From Phycisphaerales bacterium UBA1845 (GTDB lineage Bacteria; Planctomycetota; Phycisphaerae; UBA1845), in assembly GCA_002338715.1 (NCBI GenBank), contig DDIR01000045.1, forward strand, positions 1 through 23,880: a stretch of 23,880 nucleotides of DNA, given 5' to 3'. This document shows positions 14,762 to 23,400 of the stretch, in pieces. The notes below the pieces were generated by a model. It was not told the DNA's origin, ran no database searches, and worked only from the letters and a program-made list of their open reading frames with translations. Within the stretch, counting starts at the first letter, position 1. The number at the start of each line of letters is the position of its first letter. Position numbers and translations under genes: made by a program.

Positions 14762-17700
14762 CTACGGCACGAAGACTTTCGTCAATTCTGAGAAGTCACT
14801 CAGATCGATCAAATCGTCATCGTTGAAGTCAGCCGCCCAGCAACTGCAACTGGTGACCGTCGCGTCGGGACCGGCCAGGCAACCTTCGAATTCGTCGTAG
14901 TCATCGATGGTTGCGAATCCGTCGCCGTTGAAGTCACCCTTGGTCACGTATCCGAGGGTGATCGGGACCGTGCAAGTGTTGCCCGCACAGTCGGCGACCT
15001 CGACGCCACCCGTACCACCGCATTCACCGCCAGCAATGGCGACCGAGTAACGCACGATCTTGTCGCCGGCTGTAAACGGATCGACCGTCAGCGCCAGGTT
15101 TGACGACCCGCCCGTCAGCGTGATCGAGCAAATGCCCATATCATCTGGAGCGGAGTCTTCTGCGCGACCGTCGTAACGTTCGGGGAACGTCGCCGATTCG
15201 ATCGTCACGGACCAACTGTCGAATGTTCCGCCCGAGTAGCTGGACGAATCGTCAGCGACCTGGAGCGAGTAGGTGCCGACAGCCGGTGAGCCATCGAGCG
15301 CGCCAAGCGCCGGTCCGCCTTCCGGCTGATATGAACCGGTGAACGGTCCTTCGGACGACGAGTTGGGAATCGGTGCGGCGGCTTCGTCATCGAGCGTGGT
15401 GTCGATGAAGTCGTTGGCCGTGCTTCCAATGTCTGAGAGCAACGGAATCACGACCGGGCTGGTCAGCGACATGTCGATGTCGGCATCGTTCGCGTGCGTG
15501 ATGTTGAACGTGATGTTCACGTCGCTGACGATATCGAGATCCGTCACCGCAATGCTCGACGTAACGCCGGCAGCATTGTTGTTCGGGATTGTCTGCGGAA
15601 GGTCGGTGCTGACATACCGCTTGGTGTTTCCGACCGAGCCGGTGCAGACCGGATCGACGACGTCGATGTCCACGAGGACATGGCTGCGATTACCGCATGA
15701 GTCGGTCACGCGAACATAACCGCGGCCATTCTCTGCCGGGTTGATCAAGCCCACGACGAAATCAACACTGCCTGCACCGCTTGGTGGATCAGGCGTGACG
15801 GAAACGATTTGCAGGTTCGCGCCGTACGGTGCAATTTCGACCGATGCGATTCCGGTGTCGGTTCCGAGGTTGTCCGTCGCGCTGCCTTCAAACTTGTCGG
15901 CGGCTGGATTGACGCTGCCGGTAACGACCGGTTTATCCACGTCACCGGAGGCGGCGGCCAACGCAATCGGTACGTTGGTCACGTTGCCGGCAAGGTCGGT
16001 GATCTCAACGGTTCCGCTGCCGGGTGACATCGGGTCGGTGAGTTCGACGCGATAGTCAACGACATCGTCGCCAGAGGTGTATGACGCCACCAGCGTGAGG
16101 TTGACGTCGCCCGGTGCGAGTGCAACCGAAAGGATACCGGTTTCGGCGCCGGCGTCCTTCGCGGTACCGACGTAGTATTCCGGACCGCACGGGTTCTTCA
16201 ACGTCAACGACCAGCGTCTGAAGATGTTGCGGGCTGACGACGCACTGAGTTCTCTAGCGTCAATCACCTGCAGGTCCCAGTCGCCTGATGACTCAGCACC
16301 GTCAAAGACGAACAGCATGTTGTCGCGATCGTCGGTGGTGATGCCGTCGCCGAAGAAGGCGCCGCGTCCGTCGGGCTGATGCAGTCCGAGGGTGGCTTCT
16401 GACCCGAGTACGTTTTCGTTGTGGATGTCGTCGGCTTCGGGCGCGTCGTCATCGAGAATCACGTCGAAGCTCGTCTTGGAGTTACCCAGTGCGTCGCGTT
16501 CGTCCATGCCGATTCGGTTGACGAGCATTGCTTCGTTGACGCCATGCGTCAGCCGTGCAGCAATGCGACCCTGATCGGTTGCATCCACGTTGAGGGCAAC
16601 TTCGACCTCGGCCACGGTGAAGCTTTCGGGCACGCTGATCGTCGAGGTTACGCCGATCAGGTCAAAACCGTTGACAATCTGTTGAACATCTTGCGAGTAA
16701 GTCAGGCTGGTCGTGACGCCACCGGTGTTCTGCGGGGCGCTGTTGTCAGCATACCCGGACAGATTGATGATGCTCTGGCACGTATTGAACGACGTATCGG
16801 TGACAGTGACGGTCGCAATACCGTCGGTCGTGCTGTCGATTAGTGTGACGACGTAGTCGGCGATTTGATCGCCTGGCGTAAAGCCGTCCGCAATCGTCAA
16901 TTGCGTGTTGGTCCCGCTCGAAATCACGATCGAAGCGATACCGCCGCCATCGCCAAAGTCGGTAACGTTTCCAGCAAAGAATTCCGGACCCGAGAATGTC
17001 GCGTCGATATCGAGCGACCACGAAACGAGTGAACCGCCGAAGCTCTCTGATGAACTGTCGTCAACCACCCGCAGCTTCCAGACGCCTTGTGCGTCTTCAC
17101 CATTGAGCTTGGCCAATCCGTCTGGATCTTCCGGCAGCCAGACGCCGGTGTATGGTGCGTCGCCGCTCAAGATTGGAATGATCGTGTCACCATCATCATC
17201 GAACGTCGTACCGGTGAAGTCGGCGGCGCTGCCGCTTCCGCGGTCGGTCACAAGTTCTACCGATGTTCCGCTCGGGCTGATCAGGAACAGATCAATGTCG
17301 CCCGTGTCCAGCGTTTCGATATTCACCGTGACATTCACGTCCGTGATGATTCCGGAATCGGCGATTTCGATCATGCCGTTGGTCGTGCCATCCGGGCTGC
17401 TGTTGTCGGGAATGTGCAGCCGCGGATGCATGCTGACTGGCGACCGATTTGAAACGTTCATGCCCATGCAATTCGGACCGTTGATGTCGATGGCCACAAC
17501 GGCACACGCGGTGTTGCCGGCACAGTCTTCGACGACCAGTTTCGCGGAACCGTTCGTACCCATGTCAACGAGTTCAATGGTCAGGTTCGCGGATGGGTCG
17601 CCGGGGGTGAAGCTTCCGGTCAACGTCAGGTTGGTGTTGTCGTACAAGGTGACGTTGCAGACGCCCGAGTCGCCGACGGCCATATCCGTTGCAACAATGT

Positions 17701-19606
17701 CGATGTCGTCGTTGACAAAGTCCGGCGTGACAGCGACGAGCGGATCGATGACTTCGGAAAGTGCTGGAGCTGCATCGTTGCGGAAGATCGCCAACTCGTA
17801 GGTTTCCTTGGGACCGACGCCCGATGCGCTCTGCTGCTCGACCGACACGTAGTGTGTCCCTGTGGTTCGTGCGATAAAGAATGCAGCTTGTGCGGGGTAG
17901 TCCTCAGCCCCTTGCACCGTGTTCGAATCGCTGGCGTCGGAAATCAAAACGTCTTCTGCCGGGTCGTAGACGGCCAACTTGCCGTGGAATCCATTCGTAT
18001 TCACGCTTGCGCTTTGTGTCGGATCTGAGTCACGCTCAGGATCGCCGTCGAGGGAAATGAAGATGCGATCACCGGCCGTCGCTTCAAAGGCGTAGAAGTC
18101 GACATCGCCGTCGGTATCCACAACGCCGCCGAAGAAGTCTTTACCGCTGCGGTCGGCGGCTGCGATCGTGTTGTTCGGCTCGCATTCGGCGAGTGCATTG
18201 CGATCGGCTGGTTCGACGCCGACGTGCATGCGGTAGCGGTGAACCGTGCCTGTCGCGCTTTGCGCATTGACTTGCAGGTAGTGTGAAGCATCCGACGTGA
18301 ACCGCGCACCAGCAATGGTCGGTGCACTTGTCGAATAGATGAAGTAGAGATCGTCAATCGGTGAATCAAGACCGTCGGCGTCCTCGTCATCGAATTCGAT
18401 CAGCGTCGTGCCGTCCGCGGCGAAAAAGCTCATGTCGGTATCGATCGTGCTGTTCGAGCTACCGCCGTTGTTTGCCCACGCGTACACGCGGTCGCCGGTC
18501 AGACCGGGAATTTCCCAGTAGTCCGAATCACCGGGACCAACGATCTGACCACCGTTCAGCGGCGTGTCGATCGGTGTGGCCGTGCCAGGCGTATCGTTCG
18601 GTTCGACCTCGTTGACTTCATAGTTGAAGGCGTCGTCGATGATAAGGGCATAGAAACCGGAGTTCAGCGTCGTGCTCTCATTGTCCACGAAGATCCAGTA
18701 GTCTTTGTTCTGTTCAAGCTGAACGACGACAAACTCGTGTTTGCCGCTTCCGGTTCCGCCGGCGCTGTGATTGGATGCGCCCATGCAGCCGTCAAGGAAA
18801 AACGGATCGCACGAATCGTCGATGTACAACAGCGCGTCGAAGCCACTGCCCACCAGTTCAATCGCATAGAGTCCATCGGCGGGTGCGGTGAATTTGTAAA
18901 CGTGATCGATACCTGGTGCGGTGGCTGTTGATGTCGCCACGGCACAAACCCCGGTATCCTGGGCGAACGCGAAATCGTTTGTGGCGCCGTCGATGTCATT
19001 GAGGACCACGATCGGAAGTGAATTGGTCGTGATGTCAATGTCGGCACCGGAGCAGTTGTCCACGTCGCGGGCGATAAGGTGGTCAACCAAAAGCGTAAAC
19101 AGGAATTCATCACGGGTTTGCAGATTGTGATCCACGCCGATGAGGTATTCGACGCCGGCAAGCAATTCGACATCGAGAATGAGCGGGCGTGCATTACCAG
19201 GCGCTCGCGATGCACCGACCAAACCGTTGGTCGATACTTCAAATACATAGACCGAAAACCTTCGGTCAGAGCTGCGAAGCGGTGCATGGTGCCACGGATT
19301 CAATTGAAAGCGATACGTGTCGGTGGTGTCGGGTGTGAACGAATAGAACACGTCCGGTCCATCCGCGTTCGGGTCAATCGATGGGTCACCGATTGTCGTG
19401 ATGCTGTCATCGGCGCTGGTTGTTGTTCCCAAAATAAGCTGAGGCAAGTTGGTACTGATTACTTCGGCGTCCATGGGGCGATCGTTCGCCGGGGCTGGTG
19501 GTAGCGCGGTTGCTATCGATGGATACACCAATAGCGCCAAAGCGGCAGACGCCACCACAATCTTCATCGATCGGATGGCAATGGGGTTGGGGCGGGAGTT
19601 GTGCAT
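14762..19606 (-). CDS. Giant secreted protein with four PPC-like domains, three P-domains, five beta modules and a dockerin-like end
   Basis: This 1614-residue exported protein starts at ATG 19606, chosen for GGAGG at 19614-19618; an ATG at 19675 lacks this. The signal peptide ends near SIATA (residue 34). Four PPC-like beta domains follow at about 37-150, 184-300, 332-455 and 474-620; the last two open with NEVEPNDT and AECEPNNT. Three proprotein-convertase P-domains sit at about 728-868, 963-1134 and 1333-1468, with RLHIPDNSSPDG, GDIDLFLISPSGTSVEL and GVWKLRVVDDSSSESFGG in the first. Five modules of about 75 residues ending in D-x-x-GN are interspersed (about 628-705, 872-948, 1142-1214, 1237-1317, 1475-1550). 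Residues 1556-1612 form two dockerin-like EF-hand loops (DFNGDGFATIDDYDEF and DFNDDDLIDLSDFSEL). I see no catalytic domain. A surface scaffold, adhesin or protease partner is possible; the role is unknown. Confidence 0.87.
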   Translation of the reverse strand: MHNSRPNPIAIRSMKIVVASAALALLVYPSIATALPPAPANDRPMDAEVISTNLPQLILGTTTSADDSITTIGDPSIDPNADGPDVFYSFTPDTTDTYRFQLNPWHHAPLRSSDRRFSVYVFEVSTNGLVGASRAPGNARPLILDVELLAGVEYLIGVDHNLQTRDEFLFTLLVDHLIARDVDNCSGADIDITTNSLPIVVLNDIDGATNDFAFAQDTGVCAVATSTATAPGIDHVYKFTAPADGLYAIELVGSGFDALLYIDDSCDPFFLDGCMGASNHSAGGTGSGKHEFVVVQLEQNKDYWIFVDNESTTLNSGFYALIIDDAFNYEVNEVEPNDTPGTATPIDTPLNGGQIVGPGDSDYWEIPGLTGDRVYAWANNGGSSNSTIDTDMSFFAADGTTLIEFDDEDADGLDSPIDDLYFIYSTSAPTIAGARFTSDASHYLQVNAQSATGTVHRYRMHVGVEPADRNALAECEPNNTIAAADRSGKDFFGGVVDTDGDVDFYAFEATAGDRIFISLDGDPERDSDPTQSASVNTNGFHGKLAVYDPAEDVLISDASDSNTVQGAEDYPAQAAFFIARTTGTHYVSVEQQSASGVGPKETYELAIFRNDAAPALSEVIDPLVAVTPDFVNDDIDIVATDMAVGDSGVCNVTLYDNTNLTLTGSFTPGDPSANLTIELVDMGTNGSAKLVVEDCAGNTACAVVAIDINGPNCMGMNVSNRSPVSMHPRLHIPDNSSPDGTTNGMIEIADSGIITDVNVTVNIETLDTGDIDLFLISPSGTSVELVTDRGSGSAADFTGTTFDDDGDTIIPILSGDAPYTGVWLPEDPDGLAKLNGEDAQGVWKLRVVDDSSSESFGGSLVSWSLDIDATFSGPEFFAGNVTDFGDGGGIASIVISSGTNTQLTIADGFTPGDQIADYVVTLIDSTTDGIATVTVTDTSFNTCQSIINLSGYADNSAPQNTGGVTTSLTYSQDVQQIVNGFDLIGVTSTISVPESFTVAEVEVALNVDATDQGRIAARLTHGVNEAMLVNRIGMDERDALGNSKTSFDVILDDDAPEADDIHNENVLGSEATLGLHQPDGRGAFFGDGITTDDRDNMLFVFDGAESSGDWDLQVIDARELSASSARNIFRRWSLTLKNPCGPEYYVGTAKDAGAETGILSVALAPGDVNLTLVASYTSGDDVVDYRVELTDPMSPGSGTVEITDLAGNVTNVPIALAAASGDVDKPVVTGSVNPAADKFEGSATDNLGTDTGIASVEIAPYGANLQIVSVTPDPPSGAGSVDFVVGLINPAENGRGYVRVTDSCGNRSHVLVDIDVVDPVCTGSVGNTKRYVSTDLPQTIPNNNAAGVTSSIAVTDLDIVSDVNITFNITHANDADIDMSLTSPVVIPLLSDIGSTANDFIDTTLDDEAAAPIPNSSSEGPFTGSYQPEGGPALGALDGSPAVGTYSLQVADDSSSYSGGTFDSWSVTIESATFPERYDGRAEDSAPDDMGICSITLTGGSSNLALTVDPFTAGDKIVRYSVAIAGGECGGTGGVEVADCAGNTCTVPITLGYVTKGDFNGDGFATIDDYDEFEGCLAGPDATVTSCSCWAADFNDDDLIDLSDFSELTKVFVP
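14768..14942 (-). other. Dockerin-like C-terminal segment
   Basis: This segment encodes two calcium-binding loops of the D-x-[ND]-x-D-x-x-x-x-x-D type, separated by a Cys-containing insert (VTSCSCWAADF). Such tails are common at the C-terminus of planctomycete secreted proteins and may mediate sorting or docking. No cohesin is encoded in the window. Confidence 0.75.
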
Positions 19607-20097
19607 GGTCGTTCCTCCTCCAAACGCAAGATTGGTCAGTTGCCAGCCGCGTCGACTCCTTAACTTACGGAACATCGGGCGCGTACATCTGGCAAATACG
19701 AGTGGTTGAATTAATCTGCATCAAGCCATCTTGTCATATCGCTACGTCTTGACGGCATCGCATGTTGTGGTTGTTGATCATTAGAATCGCGCCTTGATAA
19801 CCGCTCGGCGCTTTGCAGCCCGGGGCGGAAGCGGAACATTGACGCCTGGACATGCGCCTTGACTGAAATGCTTTACCACCTTCGCCTTCTCAACCACTAA
19901 GTTGAGCAAAACGCGAGGGGTGAATCAAGCCTGTTGCCAAATGTGTCCGCTGCGATTTCGGTTGAATTTGGCGCCTGGACGATCGCGGCCGATCGTAACT
20001 TTGAATGGGACAAACTGTTAGTCCGAACAGTCGATTCGAAGTCGACCTGGACGCACCCGAGTTGCGTAGTGTCTTCCTGTTTTAATGTTTTCCCAAC

Positions 20098-20125
20098 TTA
20101 ACACGTCATGGCTTATTGGTGTTAA
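20098..20125. repeat. Inverted repeat TTAACAC-N14-GTGTTAA
   Basis: Perfect 7-bp arms flank a 14-base spacer, so arm centres lie about two helical turns apart. This fits a regulator dimer site or a weak hairpin, and no T-run follows. It lies roughly midway between the divergent genes. Confidence 0.45.
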
Positions 20126-20388
20126 TTTGAGACAAGTCGAAAGCGGTACTGAGTCAAGCCTGAATGGGTGGTGTTGGCATGCGTTGGTCGCTTCCGACGA
20201 ATCGTGCAAGTCATGGGCTCCTATCGGGCGGGCGGATGCGCATCGGTAATTCACCGCACGAATTTTTTGACATTGAACTGCCGCTGGCCAATTCCTAAGC
20301 TGGTGGTTCGCGTGTCATTTGCACACGGCGAACCTCATCACTTGTATCGCTGCGGAGGGGCAGCCGATTCTCAGTTACCAAAGCTCGC

Positions 20389-20425
20389 TTCACGAAAGTC
20401 AGGAAAGTTTCACGAAGGTCAGGGA
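20389..20425 (+). repeat. Direct repeat TTCACGAAAGTCAGG, period 20
   Basis: TTCACGAAAGTCAGG (20389-20403) recurs as TTCACGAAGGTCAGG (20409-20423), with one mismatch and a 20-base period. That is close to two turns of the helix, so both copies face the same side. The pair ends about 65 bases upstream of the subtilase start, a good position for an activator or operator. Confidence 0.55.
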
Positions 20426-20488
20426 ATTCGTGCAAGAGTTACGTATCGAGCAAAGAACAGAATTGTCTCTAAGGTTGGAGTATGCCTG

Positions 20489-23400
20489 ATGATCTACAGC
20501 GCATCCAAACTACCGCGCATTTTCCTCGTTCTGCCAGTCGCTTTTTGCATTGCCTCGGCGTCGGCTGACAATGCCGCAGCGCCGAATGAGTTTCCGCAAC
20601 TTTCAACCCTGCCGGATTATTTCCATGATGCGGCTGGCACGAAACCACTTCGCGCTGCAACCGATCAATTCATTGTGCGAATGCGACCTGCATCGGGTCG
20701 CGATGTGAGTGTGCGGCCGACGGCACTGGGCGGGTTGCCTGACCCGGAAAAGTTTCCGAAGTTTCTGGTGGAACACGAACGCCTCATGGCCCAGCGCGGA
20801 CTGCACGTCGTGCGCAACATGGATGCGCAGCGCATCCGTGCCTCAGCCGACGTGACCGATGTGATGCCCGTTCTCTATCATGGCGACAGCGATGTGCCGA
20901 TTTATCCGACCAATCGTGTGGTCATTCGGCTTAATGACATCAACCGGCTCTCAGAGCTAAAGCAGATTGCCACGCACTACGGATGTGATCTTGTTGAAAA
21001 GTCGCGCGGAACCAATCGTTTTGTCCTAGTCGTTCAGGATACCGAGCTGGTTAATCCGGTCGCGTTGGCGAACTGGTTGGATGAACGCGGCAACTTCGCC
21101 GACTACGCTGAACCGGCATTTCACCTGCCGAAGATCGCGCTGTCGCCCGACCCGATCAATGATCCCATCTATCCGCAGCAGTGGCATCTCGACAACGATG
21201 TCGCCAACGGCGCGGCAGCGGGCAGCGACCTCAACATGGAAGCGGCATGGGATTCAAGCTATGGCGCGACGGCGCTCGGTTCACCAACCGTGCGCGTATC
21301 CGTTCTCGACGAATGCGTTGAAAAGTTTCATCCGGATCTGTTTCCCAACTGGGCAGCCGGTCTCGACCTCGACCCCGATATTCCTGACGACGATCCGAGT
21401 CCCGATGCCGGTCAGCGACACGGTACCGCGTGTGCAGGGCTCGCGGTCGCAGCGGCCAACAACATCGGCGTCCGCGGAACCGCGCCGAATTGCGGACTGA
21501 TTGGCGTCAAGTTTTTCGGTGCAACCATTGAGGAGATGGCCGACGGTTTTTACTTCAGCATGGACCCCGACAACAATGGCGATCACAGCGATGGAGCGGC
21601 AGTTCTCAGCAACAGCTGGAGCTTTGGCGATGGAACTCTCCTGCCCGCTGACGTTGTGAACGCGATCAACACCGTGGCGTTGACCGGCCGCAACGGGCTC
21701 GGCGTGGTGATTCTGTTCGCGTCGGGTAACAACGACCACACCGTCAACGGCGTCACGGCGTTGGCGCAGCTTGCGACGACGATGGCTGTCGGCGGAACCA
21801 ACAGTCACAACAAGCACACCGAGTTCAGCGATGTCGGACCAGAAGTCGGCATCACCACGCCGACCAACGATCGCGGTGACGATGGTGTCCGCTTCCCGTG
21901 GATCGACATCACCACCGTCGATAACACCGGTGAGAGCGGATACAACGGATTGCCCGACCTCGACTATACAAATGGCTTCGGCGGAACCAGCGCCGCAACC
22001 CCAGAGGCTGCCGGTCTGTTCGCGCTGATCATCTCGCAGGACGAAACGATGACTGCGGCTCAAGCCCGGGCGATTCTGCAACACACTGCTGTTCGAATCG
22101 ACGAGCCCTATGGACGCTTCGACGGCATCACCAGTCACAGTCACCGCTTTGGATTCGGTCAAGCCGACGGCGGTCTGGCGATGGCGGCAGTGACGGCGGG
22201 GATACGCTGGCCCGATCGCATCAAGCAGTTGACCGTAACGCCGTTGGGAGGTGACTTGCAGTTGTCATGGAGCACGCCGCTAAATGACTACGCAGGTAGC
22301 CTGCTCGTGCGTTCGTCGGTTCCGTTTGCATGGACGCCCACCGATGGTGTGACATACACGGTTGGACAGTTTGTGGCGCCGGGTGTTGAAGTCATTCATG
22401 TCGGATCGAATTCATCGTATCTGGAGGTCGGGGCGACCGAAGGGGGTTACTTCTACGGCGTTTATCCGTACAGCGCACTTTTGCGATATGGCTTTGGCGC
22501 ACGCAACCACCGCATCCAGGGTTCCACGTCAATCTTCTACGACAATAGCGAAATCGTGAATCCGGGTTGGACCACTGGTGGTACTGGAAATGAATGGACC
22601 CGCGGGACGCCGACGTCGTCGACCGGTGCATTCCTGGGTCAGGTCGTTGCGGGCAGCGGACCGCTTGCAGGCTTGAACGGTACGCGGGCGATCGGCGGTA
22701 ACAAATGTTGGGGTACTGATATGGCCTCAACCTACAACGCCTTTGCCGATGCTTATCTGCAGACACCACTCTTGAACCTGACCGGAATCACCCAGCCGAT
22801 ATTCCTGGAATACTACGACTGGTGCATGTTGGAAACGTTCTACGATCGCTGCACCGTTGAGGTGCTCGATGCGCAGGGGCAGTTCCTCGGTTATGTTGAC
22901 GACGACACCGGTGGCGACTACGACTGGACACATCGCGTTTACGACATCAGCGCGTTCGCAGGTCAGCCGGTTCACATCCGATTCCGCATGCAAGCCGACG
23001 GCGCAATTCAGCGCGACGGCTGGTTTATCGACGAAGTTCGCGTCTCGGTGGCAACGCTCGACAATCTTCCACCGGTGGCGGAAAGCCGATATGCGGAAAC
23101 GGATACGAACGTCAACGGATTTGTGGCGCTGAGTGCGAGCGATCCGAATGTTGGCACGCTGCTTTCGTACGTGATCGAAACGCTGCCGCAGCACGCCACC
23201 TTGATCGATCCGTTTGATTCGACGGTCATCGCAGCCGCTCCCTACACGCTTAAGAATGCCGGCTTCGTGGTGACGTTCGATCCCGACACGGACTACGAAG
23301 GCTCGGATGGATTCGTTTACCATGCCTTTGACGGTTCGCTGTCGTCGAATACCGCACCGGTATCGCTGTCGATCGGCACGCCCGTGGTGGCGTATGACTT

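Larger units (their letters stand above)
19607..20488. other. Divergent intergenic region between the giant protein and the subtilase
   Basis: These 882 bp hold no convincing gene. They must contain promoters for both divergent genes. Visible structure includes an inverted repeat with CTCAAC and GTTGAG arms (19889-19906), the TTAACAC dyad (20098-20125), and a 15-base direct repeat (20389-20423). A TTGACA hexamer at 20267-20272 resembles a -35 box, but no good -10 box is found at 16-18 bases. Confidence 0.55.

Noticed and set aside
16905..17801. Plus-strand frame of 298 codons inside the giant minus-strand gene
   Set aside because: Ser/Pro-rich shadow of the beta-domain coding sequence; no start signal and no recognisable domain.
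20018..20254. Minus-strand frame of 78 codons in the divergent intergenic region
   Set aside because: No ribosome binding site or recognisable motif, and irregular composition.
20267..20295. TTGACA hexamer as a sigma-70 promoter for the subtilase
   Set aside because: No acceptable -10 hexamer at the right spacing, and it lies over 200 bases upstream of the gene; not listed as a promoter.
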